A stretch of 64,000 nt of DNA, taken from assembly GCF_000003605.2 (NCBI RefSeq), contig NW_003109985.1, positions 3,970 through 67,969 of the forward strand. Reading direction: 5' to 3'. The translations under genes were made by a program, and so were the position numbers. The notes under the pieces were generated by a model that did no database searches, was not told the origin of the DNA, and saw only the letters and a list, made by a program, of their open reading frames with translations. This document shows, in pieces, positions 34,101 through 46,027 of this stretch. How positions within the stretch are numbered: position 1 is the stretch's first letter; every line of letters starts with the position of its first letter. The DNA is from Saccoglossus kowalevskii. Lineage: Eukaryota > Hemichordata > Enteropneusta > Harrimaniidae.

Positions 34101-37100
34101 TTGCATTCGCAATTTGAAGTCCCAGGGAGTGCAAAATCTGGATGTTTTAACTCGTAAACATTATGACCCAGAGGAACTGTTTCACTTGATACTCACTTTA
34201 CTTTGACATCAATCCCAGAATATAAATAAAATACTCAATTTTAGACAGACAGACAGGTTGATTTCTTAAGCTAAAATATTCCTTTTGCCAACATGCTGTA
34301 TGATAATTAGTTAATTCTGCACTTAAAACACAAGTCATGTTCAATTGAATCACTCTAGATGGCGATGGTTTACTTACAATTGTCATTGAATCGCATAGAT
34401 CCTGTATCAATCGAATGTGTATTCACCATGCAAATATACGTATAGCATACTTTCTTTCTCTGCTGTCTCAAAAATCATTGCTTTACATAATTAATCGCCA
34501 AACTAATGTGTTACAAATAAATCATGTTGCGTCGCAATAGGCATAACACCCAGTACTTACTATTAGTGTCGCCTAGGAGATGTTACTTAAATAAGTAGTA
34601 AGTCACCCTTAATAAACTTCACTTAGCGAGATTCCTCTTAATTATCGAAACTGTCTTCAATACGCAAATCGTGTGCTTCATTGATAGCATCAATTTGCAA
34701 TTTGAGACCTTGTCTTATAACAGTATCCGCTTTCCTTTTGATTATCCTGGATTGCCGGCGCATATTAATTCTAAATAACTTATCGGGTGGCTTAATATTT
34801 ATAGCATAACAAGATACAAGTTTCTTTATAGATAATACGCCCACCTCGTGGCAGCCATTTTGCTCCTATTAATTCAAGTGTGCAAACATAATATAGCATA
34901 AGAGTTCGTTAAATTACCTGAATAATATAGATTTGATAGATATGACGTCATGTTTTCTATTTCCTATTTACAGAACTCAATATATCATTTTACAAATGTA
35001 CTAAAAAAATGTCCAACGCCACAGGCACTGACATCTCCGTTCGTGGGCATAATACAGAATTAAAACTGTATAACCACACAAGACCGTCAATCATACGCGA
35101 ATACGTTTCCCTCACAGTAGGCGCTGACTTGTATGCGTAATGCTCGTACCATTCATTCATTATGCGAATTAATTATCTTTATATTTACATCTAATTCTTT
35201 TGATTCTTTTTTGAAAATCCATTAACATATGAAGTCACACATAACGTTTGAAAAAAATCTGTGTACAGTCTGGAGTGAAAAAAAATGTTTTGTCGGGTTT
35301 ACTAAGTATACCTCAACAATTATCTCAAAACCCCAAGAACTTCTTGTTCTTGTTGATGTCAAGTATTATCATATTGATGTTATTTTTAGTTATAATAACA
35401 AAAATGTGTTGTGAAATTGCATGCACATCTGAAAAGCTCACGAGTAGCTTTCTATTTTAATGTACATGCAATGGCGAGGTTACAATTTAAGTACAACTGT
35501 ATACAAAACACAAATGGAAAATAAATTCTATTTATTTCAAAAATTATGTTAAACATAATTGTAAATAATAGCAGTATTTAGTGTAACGAAACAAGATATG
35601 ACACAACCCAATTGTTGAGAACATATAACTATCTAAAATTATATTCGATATGCCGTAAATTCCTCGTGAAAGCTTGGTTTTAGGTAGTGTACAGTAATGT
35701 TCAGTAACTACTAACAAAGAGAATACAGAATAACAAGCAAACCATGCCATGCTTGTTTCTATTAGAGATGCTACAATGGGGAGAATTGTGATTGAAACGT
35801 TGTCATCACGTATAGATTTGATGTAAAAATATTCAAGGTGTATTACGATAGAAGACTCTTCCAGTTTATATTGTATTAGGAAATCAAACAGATTTAAAAA
35901 CAGATTTAGATAGATTTAAAATAAATTAATAGATTCACCTCATGATTCTAGAGCTATCTTATGAGAGAAACATACTTAAAATTAAGATCATTGAATAATT
36001 CTTTCCAAGATCAGTTGTGCATTCATAAACTTCATACAGACAAAACATAATTTCTCTGTTTACATAGCGATCACGTGATTATTTTGTTCCCTAATGTAGA
36101 TCGATAGGCAATTACAAACTATTTGAACTACGGCTTTAAACAGTTAGTGAGTTTCAATTACTTTTTTGTCTTGTAGATAAAGTATAGTTAAGTATCAAAT
36201 AGATATACAATACCCTTAAGCAATATCCAATGCCAGGCGACATATTTAACTTACTAATAGTTAAATATTTCGATGTTAAATAATTTGATGACGTTTTGGT
36301 GTTTTTGACACAACTTCTGGAGAGACAATGAGCCAATTACATAAAAAACAGAATCTGATTCATGTTTGTATCATAGTGAACTATAGCCTATAGCTATACC
36401 TGCCTAGCTCATTCAGTGGATTGATCGTACATCCACACAGTCATCTCATCAAGCTTGAAGAGCTGGAAATCGATTCAATTCGAGTATTGCTGCTGCCCCG
36501 TGCTTAAATTATGAAAGTGAAGTTGTACTCTCCACTTTGATCATGTGAGTACAATACCATCTGAAAATTTAAAGTACTTTCCTATTAAACACTGTTGGGA
36601 AAAAATCTAGTGAACGAGTATTGTTTGAAGCAAGGAATAAATACTTTTACAGTAAACCTGAACAAAAACTGTCAGCGACTGTTTAAACTATAATGACCAG
36701 CCAAAACATTCCATTCATGTGAATCTTCATAACACACGGAATAACACAGAAGTATATCTACTCGAAGGATGACCATTTTCACGTATCTCTCATAAAAAAA
36801 CCCATAATATATGTACAGTTATATTCGCCAGTCATGCATTTGTTTTATTATAAAATGCGCAAAGATTTTCCCCATGTTTAAAAGATTTAATATTAATCCT
36901 TGATTTTTTGCATGGCAGTACTCGTCCTGGACCGCGGGAGATAATGAATATGAACCATATAATTCCACCAATAAATGGAAGTACAACAGATATATTCCAT
37001 AAAGTATTTGCTTAATGTACCAGACGGTTGATATTGCCATATGTGTACGCACAATATGATGGTAATACTGACATTATTTGGTTGGGACTCACCGTGCATC

Positions 37101-40098
37101 ACAAATTACGTTTTTATTTGAATACAAAAATTGAAATTCCCATAAAATAAACTTTCTGTTGTTTACCGAGCTATCGGCGCCTGGAACACGGTGTTATCTG
37201 ATAACACTAAAGCATGGATTAAACCAAACCAAATATTGACCTCCAGTAATAGAGACGATCTTTCACATTAGTGAAGAGGAAGTACTGCTATTATTCCGTG
37301 TTCCTAATGAGTAGCATCTGACATGATCCGATTTGTTTCATTTTTCCAATCCAAGATATAATGTTACTAGATAATTCCCTCGATGGACTTCCTTATAATT
37401 ATACTCGTATATTAGACACACAGAGGATGCTATCGACAAACCTAATATCTTGAGAGACATTATGGATCAATGCGATTGCAATTTGTTATAAGCCAAATAT
37501 GTTTTAATATCAACCTTAAGATAAAAACAACATACTTTCTAATCTATCTAGCGTATTTGAGTTCAGTTGCTTACCCGGCATGAGTCGACGCGATTGTACC
37601 TACACTTTGTGCAAAATTTTGTCTATTTGTATCCTGAAATATATTGAACTATGATAGTGTTGTCTGTTTCGTGTTTGTAGACACAGTGAAACTAACATAC
37701 ATTCGCGCCCTCGTGTTTGAAATACGACATGAAATGTTTAATGGATACGACAATGCGTACAAGGCGCCAATCGGTTCCCAATCTACATGACAGCGTTGCA
37801 TATCAAACGCCTGCCCTACACTAATAGTTTGCTGTAGTTAGACAGTGGTGCCGTAGGTAATCACAGTATTACACTGGAATTACATGCAAATGCATGGAAA
37901 CATGATTTTACTGGATTAGTACTGCTGGCGGCTTATTGGTGTAATCGTCAGTAATCGGCGACTGAGTGCCTTTATGCTAGACACAGATGAGCCGCAAAAT
38001 AACATGACATATAGATTGAAAGTATTAGTTGAATGCGTGTTACAATAAGATCATATCCAGTTGATTGAGTATAAAGCAGAAAGGTATAAATTAAGGCATC
38101 GACAGATGTAGATTTAATTATATCAAAACTTCTTAATATGTTTTATATAAGCAAATACTCTAATGCAACTATAGTCGAATCATCGGCATCTCTTAATGGA
38201 ATAGATGTCAATAATAATCGGTCAATTATATTGATCAGCGTGAATGTCTTTGTCATAACGCAACTACTCACATCTCTCAGTGTCACTTTATAAGCCATAG
38301 TCAATATTTAAACAAACAATACGAAGAACAAATTCGAGCTTCATGAACAGATTTTGCACTGTTCGATATTCGCCTGTGGTTACTCGCTCGAGAATTCATA
38401 AACACTGTCCACGCTCGATTTGAAATATTACACTCGATGTCGGTACAAATACCAACCATCAAGTATATATCACATAATGAACATTTGTTTATTTCTATTC
38501 TCTGGTACATTTCTACACAAGTAATCAACATGTATTCAATATATTGTCGTTACTCGAGCCACGAATATATTTCATGTACTCAATGTGGAATCTCACAATT
38601 AACATTTAGGAAAACACTGTGTTATAGCTAGATGGTGGAACATCATACATACTATACACGGGCACATATATAATAGTGAATTAACTTCAACGTACCAATA
38701 ATTAATGAAAAGTCGTAAAGTTGTTCTGCGTCTGCGCTACCTCCCACTGTCATTACCCCCTCACACCGTACATTCGATTACCGTTACGCTATACCCACTA
38801 AATTATAGATGAAATGAAGTTTCAAAGGTAACCCTGACAACCGAAAACATTGTGTAAATGTTGGACGACCACATACTTTAGAATAACGCTTATTGTCTAA
38901 GATGAGAGTGTTGAATTGAAGATAGCACCAATAACGTTACAATCAATATGCATAAATATGTGTTCGTGGTATACGTTGTAACATTAGCCTAGACGACAAA
39001 TATTATTAGTTGACGTGGTATATATTCCAGGAACACTTGTACTCATATGCAGGCATTCCTATACCATTTTATGTATTATATATTCTCTCTGATAATGAAT
39101 CGTACGTCCGTGTTATGCTAAATAATGTTTGTGTTCTATTGAATAAGGGCCTTGTCACATCTACGAATGTATCAGTTTGATACACAGGAAAGAACATACA
39201 TGGACAGTCACAAACACATATTTACTCAAACCATGTTTAAAAAGAAGACTGCAGTATATTGCGAATTATTCACAATGTTTTGGAGGAAGTATATGAAAAT
39301 TCACAAAATAGTTGACTATGCTGCGAAAGAGACTAGTTCATCGGTCCTGTTCAAGCTGCAACGACGCTCCCTTCATGTTTAATCACATCATTTGACTGTC
39401 GTTTATTCGTTGATGTATTTGTATTGTTAAATAAAAGAACGTACCAAAACACGTATGGTACGTCATGGAATATTATTCAAGCATGTATTATTCGTTATAA
39501 TAACAGAACAGTGATTTGGTCGTGGTGATAGACAACCTTTGAATTATATCTATCAATTCCACAGTGGCGACTCCTATCGCAATTAAATGCTCCAAGCTTC
39601 GTGTTTATCCAGGGCTTCAAACATCACAGTTGAATATAATAATACTTTAAAAGAAAACATATGTTATTGAAAGGGATAAGCTTGTTCGGTATGCGATTGG
39701 ATGCGATTATCCCATGTTAAGCGTGGATCATATTTTTCTTCATTGTGGCCAAGGTAATGAGTAATGGCGTGTTGAAAGATTCTTTTATAGTTTGAATATA
39801 ATTGTAAGTGTCGATAGACATGTATGGGTATTGCCTTTTGCTACTAAGCTATTAAGACGTATTGTGTCGCGCTATTCACTAGTTAGTTGTAGCTGTTAGA
39901 CGCGTGTAGCTTAGAATGAAGTAGTGGATTATGTTTCCTCGATTGTTATCACTTGCCGATGTTATTTGTATGAACGGGTCCAGGACACAACCCTCCAAAC
40001 ATATTTTCAACAATATATCTTGGAAATTTTAATTTTTATACAACTTACAACAGTTGCAGTTGCAATCAGTCTTGTTCAGTTGAAATCAATCTCGTTTT
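31106..40098. other. Long intergenic stretch, nothing recognised
   Basis: Nine kilobases of mostly unique AT-rich DNA without transposons, arrays or promoter arrangements that I can defend. Open frames are 60-98 codons, on both strands, without motifs. Minor features are a CAGATTTA-based short tandem at 35885-35935 and an 8-bp stem ACGTACCA/TGGTACGT at 39439-39462. Confidence 0.4.
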
Positions 40099-40407
40099 TA
40101 GCTCCGCTGTCGAGCGTAGCTCATCATATGAGTGATTGTCCGTCGTCGTCCGTCGTCCACTTCCACTTTTTATCTTTTCGACTTCTTCTTGAATACTACA
40201 AGCCTTATGTACCTTGGGAGGCTTCTTTTAGATTTGTTCATTTAATGATGATATCTTGATATTTTTGGTAAGAATTGATATTTCCGAGTCAGATTGCTTT
40301 AATACCATTCGTGTAGGTACCTCAGGTAGAGCTCTCTTAGATTTGTTGATTTTCTAATGATTTTCTGAGTTCTTTACTTGAAATGTGCATTGCTAACAGC
40401 GGAGCTA
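40099..40407. mobile_element. Short-TIR repeat element with CCGTCGTCGTCC interior
   Basis: TAGCTCCGCTGT at 40099-40110 is exactly inverted as ACAGCGGAGCTA at 40396-40407. Just inside the left end is GAGCGTAGCTCATCATATGA, followed by GATTGTCCGTCGTCGTCCGT and CTTTTCGACTTCTTCTTGAA. To my knowledge, elements with AGCTC ends, a CCGTCGTCGTCC stretch and a CTTCTTCT block are abundant dispersed repeats in lancelets, molluscs and hemichordates. This copy is about 309 bp and non-coding. A matching left-end fragment lies at 8418. Confidence 0.65.
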
Positions 40408-43400
40408 TCTCAGCTAAGAGGCTGCTTGTTTTCCAAGTATTAGAGGGAAATATAAATCAAAAGCGACATCGCCTTGTCTGAACCGCAGTATGTCAGTATT
40501 GGTTTGACTTGATATATATCAACTATCTGAAGTCTTAACGTTATAACCAGCAAGTGGCACTCCGGGACCATATTTATTACAACATGTTACCTTGTCACGC
40601 AATCAAACACTACCCGACAAGAACACATTTAAAAGCTTTTTACAGCTCAATGAATATGTTTTGCGATGCTGCCCATCCAATTCTCGCGAGAATACCAGAT
40701 ACACGCTGATTGACAGGTGCTCCCTGTCTTAGTAAGATGTTAGCACGGAAATATCGACCTTTTTGGATGTTAAGTCTCGTAGGCATAGAGATCGAAGACT
40801 AATAACGTGACCCCAATGCGTATAGACATGCCAATGACTTTCATGATATGCAATTGTAATTCATACAAACGGGAGCAGCAATTTGCGTCGTCATAGTGTT
40901 ACATTTGTTAGGATCTTCGTTATTAATAGTGCGCGAATCTTGTCAGCGGACTGGTGCTTGCTAATAATTGAAAGTCGTGTAAGAAATGTAGATACAGTGT
41001 ACGCTGAATAGAATCTGAATACACGGCAAAGTGCAATTTCTATTATGGTTATTACTATTTTAGTTTTAATACTGGACATATATGACATATACGTATGTGA
41101 GGTTACTCTTCCAGTCAGCTTTAGTCACGTGTACAATTGTTGTTGTCGTTAATATGTGTCATTTTCAAGAATCATTTATCTAGACAGAAACTTTTCTCGA
41201 GACATCATGGTGTTGCGGTAAGTAATCAATCACTACTCGTTAATGTGGCTTTGAATAAATATGGAATACTGAGCTCAGATTTGGATTTAATTGTGAAAGT
41301 TTGCCGGTGAGTGGGTGTATCTGAAAATTGAATGAATACGTTTGTGGAGGAACGCTGACGTTAATAATTTGACGCATAGTCCTGCCGCACTCGTTGAAAT
41401 AATTGTTTTGACCCGAGTCGTATAAGAGCTATCAAACCGCATAATTTGAGCACAGTTTTCACATTCTTGTCGACCTCTCATCGCCTTGTATCTCAGTAAT
41501 CAGATTGTTGCGTTGCCAACTACGGTATCTTTACTGCAACCCTTGGGAATACGATACACTTTATCGGAGCGTCTGCACACTCTTGAAAAGTCAACATCGA
41601 TGAGGTTTCAAACGACTCGAAGTGTAGAGTAATGCGCTTCTAACATTAGCGACCATCGTCATGGGGATACAAAATCTGTGCTCGCCGGAAGGATCCAGCT
41701 CAAATTACTCTGATTTCGTCTGCTTGTATTTACCATTGACGCATACCCGCTGTCTAAGCACACCCTTCGACAGGAAGCTCGCAAATATAATTGTAGTTAA
41801 TGTCATTCTTTGTCACCAAACCAACCGGCTTCATTACCATCCCTGCAGCCATCTATGTAATCTTATTAGTTTTGTGGTCGTTGGCGCAGTGAAAGAAAGT
41901 CTCTGTTTCTCTGTTACTTTTCGTATCAAATGGTATAACATATGTTTAGCAAAATACCAATAATATCAACTAGTTTTAATGTAAATTCTAAAGGATCGAG
42001 GCGTGTCAAGGTATGTTGAACGTGTTAAATATTCCTGAAATCCAACAAACACAGTTAACTATTTTAGTGAAGAATATGTACGCCAAGTAACATCATGTAT
42101 CATAGTGAAACCTGCTCTCAGAAAACGTACTCACAAGCCAAGACTCTGGGCAAAGAGTCGCACACCGTAAAGGGGTCTACTTTACTTCGTTGGGGGTGTT
42201 TCATGGACTTGATTAGAAAGCTAAAGAAGCCACTGACAGAAATTTAGTCACTAAGGATTTTAGTGGTCATCTTTTTCAGGTGTTCGGGTTCGACCCGGTC
42301 TGGTTTTCAGAGGGCCTGGTTTATAGCATTGACTTGCCAAAATGCTATTATGTTGGGAAGATGGTCACATTACACGTGTTGATACATGTACACATTATGT
42401 TACAGTGAATAAATACCAATAAACATCCAAATTGAAAAAATAATAATAAAATAATTCGGAGGTCATAATAACTTCATGCTGAAGTACAAGATTTGTTTCT
42501 AGGTGAGTAAACTTAGTTGCAAAACATACTGCAATGTCCTGTATTTTGTAGTATGTAACATGAATTGAGATACATACTATCGTCGTTGATTTGCAGTTCA
42601 GTGCGATCCGGAATCCAGTATGTGTGTGCAGAAATCAAGACCTCGTAAGACAGCTCATTTGACCGCACAAGAACCACATCGTCATGAAATATCTTGATAT
42701 GCCGGAAGTTTGTTTGCGGAGCACTGTCCTGCAATCACAATCAGCGGCGAACACCTTCTAATTAAGAGAGTAAGATAGGAATGAATGTATAACTTGATTG
42801 CAAACAGGATGTACAATGAAAATTCAAATGCAATCGCGTTAGTCAAGTTTGCACGAGAATAGTAATTGCGCACACTGTATTTAATATAGTTACTGATTCT
42901 TGGGTCTGCGTCCATTTGAGGTGTTCAATTGCTATTTTCGTAGTTACCGATGATAGTGTGTATACGAATATGCGACTAACAATATAAGTACACTTGAAAC
43001 TCTGATTGATAGGAAATAAATAGCATACAAATCTGTGAGGAGTTCCACATTTGCAGCTTAGTATTAGATATATAGATGAAGAATAGTTTGAACTGTAATC
43101 ATTATTGATACATACCCACATTATGTAATGCATTTTACTCCATACTTTCAAATCAGTCAGCCACCATTTCATGTTGTACCTTGCCAATTATCATATCTTG
43201 TCTTCATGTATTCTGTTTCCTTTTCACCAATAACATTATGAACCAGCCCATTCGCTGTGACACCCTGTTTTTGAACAGTATTTGCACGTTGGAATCTGTA
43301 AAAACTAATAAAAACGTTAAAAGCGCTTTGAAACGATGGTATACTAATTTACGTACGGGACAAAGTTATGCATGTGGATCGGATTGTAATACTGACATGA

Positions 43401-45170
43401 CGCCTTGGCTAGACAGAGCGTAGCCAGGCTCTTATCTATCACTTCCTGTTATCTCTGCTGTGTTTTTTGTATGCAGTATACGAATTGTTGGCTAATTTTT
43501 TGGTGCGTACTCTTGTATATATAATTTGTGATTTAGCCATATTGGAAGAACGCACTAAGTTATGATAACACAATTCGGCATAAAAAGCAGTTAGATATCC
43601 ACGAAATTCTGGAGACTCGACGTAAGTGTCTAGACAAAGCCTTTGACCTTTCTTGAATTTTTCATGCGCTGGAAGATCTGATACGCTCTAATGTGAATAA
43701 TACATTATATGCGTATACATATAGACTGTGATATTATGGTTTGCCATTTAATTGGCCAAGGGGGGTCATTTGTCTATCTTATTGAATCCCTGGTGCCGTA
43801 TGGCATACACAGCACACAACTATTCAAACTATAATAGTAGAATAGTAACTTTAACTATCGTTCCACACAACGGAGACAAGCTAGGCATTGATCGAATTGC
43901 CGTCATTGTTTTCGTGGTTTTTGTTACTATTATCTCTAATTGGAATAAATCATATTATCTTTTCCAGTGAGTATCTCTTCCAATTATGCGCATATACAGT
44001 AATAACAGATCTTATTAATATTGGGGGATTATTAGTGCTGTAAATTATATTTTTGGAAAAGAATGTATGATCTGATATTGATTCACGGTATAGGTCATAG
44101 TGCAGTATCCTATTGACTGATTAATCTTTTCTGCGTGACGGAGATTGCGTGAACCTGTCAACAAAAAATGTATATAATGCGTTATGTGCAATAATTCAGG
44201 CCCATGCACACATGACTGCACATTATGACAGACAGAGCATGTATCATCTGAACATGCCTGATACATTTATTAAAATATCAGAGGTAATAAGACAGACACT
44301 TCATCTCTATGATTGTTGTTATTGGCAAATTCCAATGGTAACCTGCTATAGACTCATCTAACATGCATTCCCCATGCATGGCCAAATGATTGATTTATTT
44401 GTACGCATAGTCATCGAGATAATATTCCGATCATTATTTTTATTTTAGAACTGTTTTACAACACTCCAGAGTCAACTTTATAATAATTATTATATTCATA
44501 ATACGAAACAATGACCATGTCTTGAAACATTTAAATAAATAAAATTAACTATCATTTCCTCGCCTAGAATTTTGAACATCCACATAATACTATGTAACAG
44601 AGTATGCATTATAATAGCGAGTTCATTGGATCGTACACACATACAGATAATGTTACGAGATTAATTTAAATTAGGTTTGAGATGATATCTAAGTGATATG
44701 TGTGCTCTGGTGACGTATCGATAACTACGATTTATATTATAAGTTGTGTAGCGTGGACATTACCCTGACATTTCAACAACCCCAGTCAAACCGTTTGTTC
44801 TGGCTATTGTTGATGTATTTATTAAATATACACTTATAACTATCTCTTATATTCTTACGTGAAACACACGACATACATTACTTTAATTCGAATAGATATT
44901 TATATCAAGTCGGTACATGTATCGCCTCGGTCATGTACACGGGCAGTAGTATTAAGCAGTAGCTAGACGTACACCACGGCTTCGAAAAATGGAACAAGAT
45001 TTCAGCATATATGTATGGCAGGTCTTGCGAAGTCTGTTCAGTAGGGTTTTTGATAATCATGCCGAAAAGACGAAATTTCGTAAAGGATGAATGTTCAGCG
45101 TAGTAGTTTTAATCTCAAGAACTGCATTAAAATTCTGCTTGATATTTGATGTCTATATTACTGTGTTATA
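40408..45170. other. Intergenic, nothing recognised beyond one motif
   Basis: Unique sequence. The PBX-PREP site at 40708 is listed separately. Small stems occur, for example GACTCT/AGAGTC at 42140-42157. Open frames reach 114 codons (42843-43187, minus) without recognisable motifs. Confidence 0.4.
40708..40720 (+). promoter_or_regulatory. PBX-PREP/MEIS decamer fused to a CAGGTG E-box
   Basis: TGATTGACAG at 40708-40717 is an exact PBX-PREP consensus. It overlaps CAGGTG at 40715-40720. It is the second exact decamer in this window. Regulatory role is inferred from the motif alone. Confidence 0.35.
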
Positions 45171-46027
45171 TTGCCGTTTGTATCATCATGTGCGTATTGT
45201 ATTATCATGTGTGTATTGTATTATCATGGACGTATTGTATTATCATGTGCGTATTGTATTATCATGTGCGTATTGTAATATAATGTGCGTATTGTAATAT
45301 CATGTGCGTATTGTATTATCATGTGTGTATTGTATTATCATGTGTGTATTGTATTATCATGTGCATATTGTATTATCATGTGCATATTGTATTACCATGT
45401 GCGTATTGTATTATCATGTGCATAATGTATTATCATGTGCGTATTGTATTACCATGTTTGTATTGTATTATCATGTGCGTATTGTATTACCATGTTTGTA
45501 TTGTATTATCATGTGCGTATTGTATTACCATGTTTGTATTGTATTATCATGTGCATATTGTATTATCATGTGCATATTGTATTATCATGTGCATAATGTA
45601 TTATCATGTGCGTATTGTATTATTATGTGCGTATTGTATTATCATGTACGCATTGTATTATCATGTGCATATTGTATTATCATGTGCGTATTGTATTATC
45701 ATGTGCGTATTGCATCATGTGCGTATTGTATTATCTTGTGCATATTGTATCATGTGCGTATTGTATAATCATGTGCGTATTGTATTATCATGTGCATATT
45801 GTATTATCATGTGCATATTGTATTATCACGTGCGTATTGTATTATCATGTGCGTACTGTATTATCATGAGCGTATTGTACTATAATGTGCGTATTGTATT
45901 ATCATGAGCGTATTGTATTATCATGAGCGTATTGTATTATAATGTGCGTATTGTATTATCATGGGCGTATTGTATTATCATGAGCGTAATGTATTATCAT
46001 GTGCGTATTGTATTATCATGTGCGTAT
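45171..46027. repeat. Minisatellite of 19-bp units, about 45 copies
   Basis: The unit is ATGTGCGTATTGTATTATC. Variants exchange GCG for GTG or GCA, and ATCATG for ACCATG or ATAATG; a few units are shortened to about 16 bases near 45703-45750. Because 19 is not a multiple of 3 and the plus strand of the unit has no stop in any phase, all three plus frames stay open over long stretches. This gives overlapping frames of up to 201 codons reading as a 19-residue repeat (MCVLYYHVRIVLSCAYCII). The minus strand has frequent stops. I treat the frames as artefacts of the repeat. Confidence 0.97.

Noticed and set aside
37884-37891. ATGCAAAT octamers as POU sites (also near 29024, 34429 and 47836)
   Set aside because: Several exact 8-mers are expected by chance in an AT-rich window of this size.
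42281-42300. GGGTTCGACCCGG as a tRNA or SINE B box
   Set aside because: The flanking bases do not form a T stem, no A box lies upstream at the right distance, and no acceptor stem can be drawn.
45302-45907. A 201-codon plus-strand ORF, the longest in the window
   Set aside because: It lies wholly in the 19-bp minisatellite, and the overlapping frames in other phases are equally open. The composition follows from the repeat unit.
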